From assembly GCF_024347075.1 (NCBI RefSeq), contig NZ_AP024902.1, positions 1 to 22,852 of the forward strand: a stretch of DNA of 22,852 nucleotides. Reading direction: 5' to 3'. The notes beneath the pieces were generated by a model, which saw only the letters and a list, made by a program, of their open reading frames with translations, was not told where the DNA came from and made no database searches. Below are positions 20,744-22,852 of this stretch, piece by piece. The position numbers and the translations under genes are program-made. The stretch's first letter is position 1. Each line of letters starts with the position of its first letter. This DNA comes from Vibrio rarus (GTDB taxonomy: Bacteria; Pseudomonadota; Gammaproteobacteria; Enterobacterales; Vibrionaceae).

Positions 20744-21634
20744 GTGAAAAAATTCATACTAATTCTTGTTTTATTTACATCTACAGCTTTTGCTGATGAT
20801 GATCAAAAAGGCGTGGATGCAGATAAAGTTGCTTATAACGTATTTTTAGCTTCTGCAGAGCAGGGGGATGCTATAGCTCAATACAAGCTTGCTACACTGT
20901 ATATTAGCGGAGAAGGCGTACAGCAAGATTATAAGCAAGCCGCTAAGTGGTTTACCAAGTCAGCAGAGCAGGGGGATAAGATATCTCAATATAATCTTTC
21001 ATTAATGTACGTTAAAGGAGAAGGCGTACAGCAAGATTATAAGCAAGCCGTTAAGTGGTATACTAAGTCAGCAGCGCAGGGGTATAGTCTAGCTCAATAC
21101 AATCTTGCATTTATGTACTATAAAGGAGAAGGCGTACAGCAAGATTATAAGCAAGCCGCTAAGTGGTATACCAAGGCTGCAGAGCAGGGGGATAGCCTAG
21201 CTCAATACAATCTTGCATTAATGTACGCTAATGGTAAAGGCGTACAGCAAGATTATAAGCAAGCTGCTAAGTGGCATACCAAGTCAGCAGAGCAGGGATA
21301 TAGTCTAGCTCAAAACTATCTTGCATTTATGTATAATACCGGTGAAGGTGTACTGCAAGATTATAAGCTAGCCGTGAAGTGGTACACCAAAGCGGCGGAG
21401 CAGGGGGTGGCCGAAGCTCAATACAATCTTGCATTAATGTACTATAACGGTCAAGGTGTACTGCAAGATTATAAGCTGATGTATATGTGGTTGAACCTAT
21501 CTAGATATAATGGATACAAGGGCACTAAAACAACCTTTGATCTAATTACTAAAAGAATAACATCTAATGATATAAGTAAAGCCCAAGAAGCGTCGAAAGT
21601 ATGTTTGGCGTCTAATTATACAAAATGTGGTTAA
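20744..21634 (+). CDS. Exported Sel1-repeat protein
   Basis: This 296-residue protein starts at GTG, with GGTGG upstream. A signal peptide covers 1-17 (MKKFILILVLFTSTAFA) and is followed by an acidic mature start. Six Sel1-like repeats of 36 residues begin at 38, 74, 110, 146, 182 and 218, each of the form AEQGxxxAQYNLAxMYxxGEGVQQDYKQAxKWYTKA (shown split: AEQGDSLAQYNLALMY and GKGVQQDYKQAAKWHTKS). A capping C-terminal part holds two Cys (C287, C295). Sel1 repeats make alpha-solenoid scaffolds that bind other proteins; exported ones are often linked to envelope or host interaction. No neighbour tells its partner. The first four repeats are close to identical in the QQDYKQA half, which suggests recent expansion. 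Confidence 0.9.
   Translation: MKKFILILVLFTSTAFADDDQKGVDADKVAYNVFLASAEQGDAIAQYKLATLYISGEGVQQDYKQAAKWFTKSAEQGDKISQYNLSLMYVKGEGVQQDYKQAVKWYTKSAAQGYSLAQYNLAFMYYKGEGVQQDYKQAAKWYTKAAEQGDSLAQYNLALMYANGKGVQQDYKQAAKWHTKSAEQGYSLAQNYLAFMYNTGEGVLQDYKLAVKWYTKAAEQGVAEAQYNLALMYYNGQGVLQDYKLMYMWLNLSRYNGYKGTKTTFDLITKRITSNDISKAQEASKVCLASNYTKCG
20855..21502 (+). repeat. 108-bp tandem repeats within the Sel1 gene
   Basis: Six tandem 108-base units encode the Sel1 repeats. Blocks such as GGCGTACAGCAAGATTATAA recur unchanged in the first four units, and GGTGTACTGCAAGATTATAA in the last two, so the array has grown by duplication and can change length by slippage or recombination. Confidence 0.85.
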
Positions 21635-21701
21635 TCATTATCATAGTTCGCAAGTATCTATTTTATGTACATTACTTTATGCGAACCAGTTTTTAGAAAC
21701 T

Positions 21702-21728
21702 AGAATGGCTCCTTTTGGGGGCCATTCT
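21702..21728. terminator. Bidirectional hairpin terminator
   Basis: Stem AGAATGGCTCC/GGGGGCCATTCT region with 8 exact pairs (AGAATGGC/GCCATTCT) plus C-G pairs, T-rich loop. It sits between the Sel1 gene and a leftward small gene and probably serves both. Confidence 0.75.
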
Positions 21729-21740
21729 TCGCTTTACTAG

Positions 21741-21923
21741 TTAATGTTCTACCTGCCCTATCATGTAGAATATTAATGAGATCCGGGCCTCTCTAAACCG
21801 AGGCGATTCTTTGTTTTGTTCAATATGCTGCTCAACAATCTCAGATGCATCCCACTCGAAAGCATTCGCTAATATCACATCAAGCTTATCTAGGCTTATA
21901 AATTCTTCAATACTATTGTCCAT
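21741..21923 (-). CDS. Small acidic hypothetical protein
   Basis: This 60-residue, acidic protein (MDNSIEEFISLDKLDVILAN and on) shows no recognised domain. The reasons to believe it are a strong AAGGA seven bases before the ATG, a terminator directly behind the stop, and a protein-like mix of helices. Its negative charge would fit a small regulator, an antitoxin or a DNA-mimic antirestriction protein; none is shown by sequence. The leftward mcrC-like gene does not join it, as it ends farther right at 22376. Confidence 0.5.
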   Translation of the reverse strand: MDNSIEEFISLDKLDVILANAFEWDASEIVEQHIEQNKESPRFREARISLIFYMIGQVEH

Positions 21924-22375
21924 AACAACATCCTTAATTCATCATGTTCCCTTTACTATATGACACCTGATAGGTTGCAAAGTATGATCTTATGCGGGAT
22001 GACTTCAGGAATGTTACTGATACTTAGTGTTCTACAATGTACCCCCCATGATTTTTGGCTGGTTGTCTGATGCTTGTAGTGCTGCTATCTGTTAGCTCTC
22101 TATTAATGGGAACAAAGTGCAAAAGAGTGTTTTACTAGTAATTAAGGTCAATATCGTTTTTATACCCCATGCCAAAGAAGAAAGATCCAATATCAAGGCT
22201 ACTCGCACCTGAAAGCAGAAGCTTGTCAGTGCCACTGCTAAATTAGCATCTAACGGATTATTTGGAATATTGCAAATAGCTTTATTCTAACAACCAGTTT
22301 TAGTAATCCAATACAACTGTCTGCTGATAGAAAAATTCAAAAGGGGCTATCAACCCCTCCCTCGTTAACCCAAAA
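21924..22375. other. Non-coding stretch between small gene and mcrC-like end
   Basis: About 450 bases with no intact gene. A short frame from ATG 22169 (MPKKKDPISRLLAPES) appears to continue, after a frame change near 22222, as KLVSATAKLASNGLFGILQI to a stop near 22290, so a broken gene of about 40 codons may lie here. No clear terminator was found directly behind the mcrC-like stop. Confidence 0.35.
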
Positions 22376-22852
22376 TCAAAGCGCTAATTTATCCATCAGC
22401 AATTGAAGTTGCCCTTGAAACATGACCTGCTTAGAAGGTCTTAAGTTAATCCCTCCAAGTGAGGGGAGCAACGGTGTTTGGCCTGATAGACAATGCTCTT
22501 CAGCATAGAAACTAGAATTTACAAGCTGTTTTCCTCGCTTGGGATACAACGCCCACACTGCTTGGGTTGGAAGCCGACCAAGGCTCCCATCTTGACCGAT
22601 TTGATGTATACCAAAAAAATAACGACTGATTAATTTATCCAAAGAGTAATTCTGCACTGAAGATGCAGGTGAGTACTTAGCATCAAAGATCAATAAATCA
22701 GAGTTTTTCTTATTCCTCCACTTCACTTTCAACAGAAAGTCCGGAGACAAGTGGTGCTCATCGAAGTGTTGATGTTCTGCTAAAACAACAACTGGATCTC
22801 CTATATTTGAATAGCATTTTCGCCAAATCTTAGGCTCGTAGTACATTTCAAT
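22376..22852 (-). CDS. McrC/DUF2357-like nuclease, C-terminal 158 residues (continued from base 1)
   Basis: This is the end of the nuclease gene that begins at 1368. Base 22852 takes up the frame left at base 1 (codons GAA, then ATT GAA ATG), so the ATG at 22846 is an internal Met (residue 459) and not a start. This part has the PD-(D/E)XK core: SPDFLL with P493-D494, then LLIFDAKYS with D513 and K515, and an upstream Glu in YYEPKIW (E462). That spacing is the pattern of DUF2357/McrC-type nucleases, so the enzyme looks catalytically complete. The tail is LQLLMDKLAL. It forms one system with the mcrB-like gene. Confidence 0.87.
   Translation of the reverse strand: MEMYYEPKIWRKCYSNIGDPVVVLAEHQHFDEHHLSPDFLLKVKWRNKKNSDLLIFDAKYSPASSVQNYSLDKLISRYFFGIHQIGQDGSLGRLPTQAVWALYPKRGKQLVNSSFYAEEHCLSGQTPLLPSLGGINLRPSKQVMFQGQLQLLMDKLAL

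Noticed and set aside
22376..22846. A separate 156-residue nuclease starting at the ATG at 22846
   Set aside because: The frame is continuous with the gene from 1368 across the circle junction, and there is no ribosome site at 22846; it is the C-terminal part of one protein.

Overview
The window reads as one complete circular plasmid of 22,852 bp from a gammaproteobacterium, most likely a member of the Vibrionaceae. The evidence for circularity is direct. A minus-strand gene runs open from its ATG at 1368 down to base 1 in exactly 456 codons, and the last bases of the window continue it in the same frame (22852 down to 22376), completing a McrC-like nuclease of about 614 residues. The host guess rests on AT-rich coding sequence, a ParA/ParB and Rep gene set of the kind seen on Vibrio plasmids, and XerC/XerD (dif-like) half-sites close to the Vibrio form. 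No relaxase, type IV secretion, antibiotic-resistance or tRNA/rRNA gene is visible.

Plasmid maintenance occupies several blocks. A type Ia parAB operon (4986-7255) follows a 34-bp palindrome and ends in a hairpin terminator. The origin (about 13.4-14.15 kb) has a DnaA box, two long palindromes and six iterons with mostly 21-bp spacing. It precedes an iteron-type initiator gene (14153) that is translationally coupled to a RecA-fold, RepA-helicase-like ATPase (15169). Two different serine recombinases (16113 and 16836), probably multimer resolvases, flank inverted repeats that could be their res site. A KfrA-like coiled-coil DNA-binding protein (18151) lies just behind a 35-bp palindrome that overlaps its own promoter.

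The accessory genes look like defence or interaction functions. First, a McrB-like AAA+ protein with a long coiled coil and its McrC/DUF2357-like PD-(D/E)XK partner (3947 through 1 to 22376). Second, the remains of a cytosine-5 DNA methyltransferase (about 4203-4793). Third, a tight three-gene operon encoding a Bergerat-fold (GHKL) ATPase, a small STAS-like (DUF4325-like) protein and a single-pass membrane protein (7642-10021); this is the best candidate here for an undescribed system. Fourth, a secreted HNH/DUF1524-type endonuclease (10285). Fifth, a minus-strand set of membrane-anchored P-loop NTPase, exported coiled-coil protein and YdjM-like membrane metal hydrolase (13039-11061). Sixth, an ADP-ribosyltransferase-like protein directly behind the second resolvase (17396). 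Seventh, an exported six-repeat Sel1 protein (20744).

A stretch of about 1.2 kb (19440-20690) is non-coding, visibly richer in G and C than its surroundings, and packed with nested inverted repeats. These include a 149-bp element with perfect 27-bp arms, a pair of head-to-head XerCD dif-like sites, and a third large imperfect palindrome. It looks like recombination or single-strand-folding DNA and not a set of genes.
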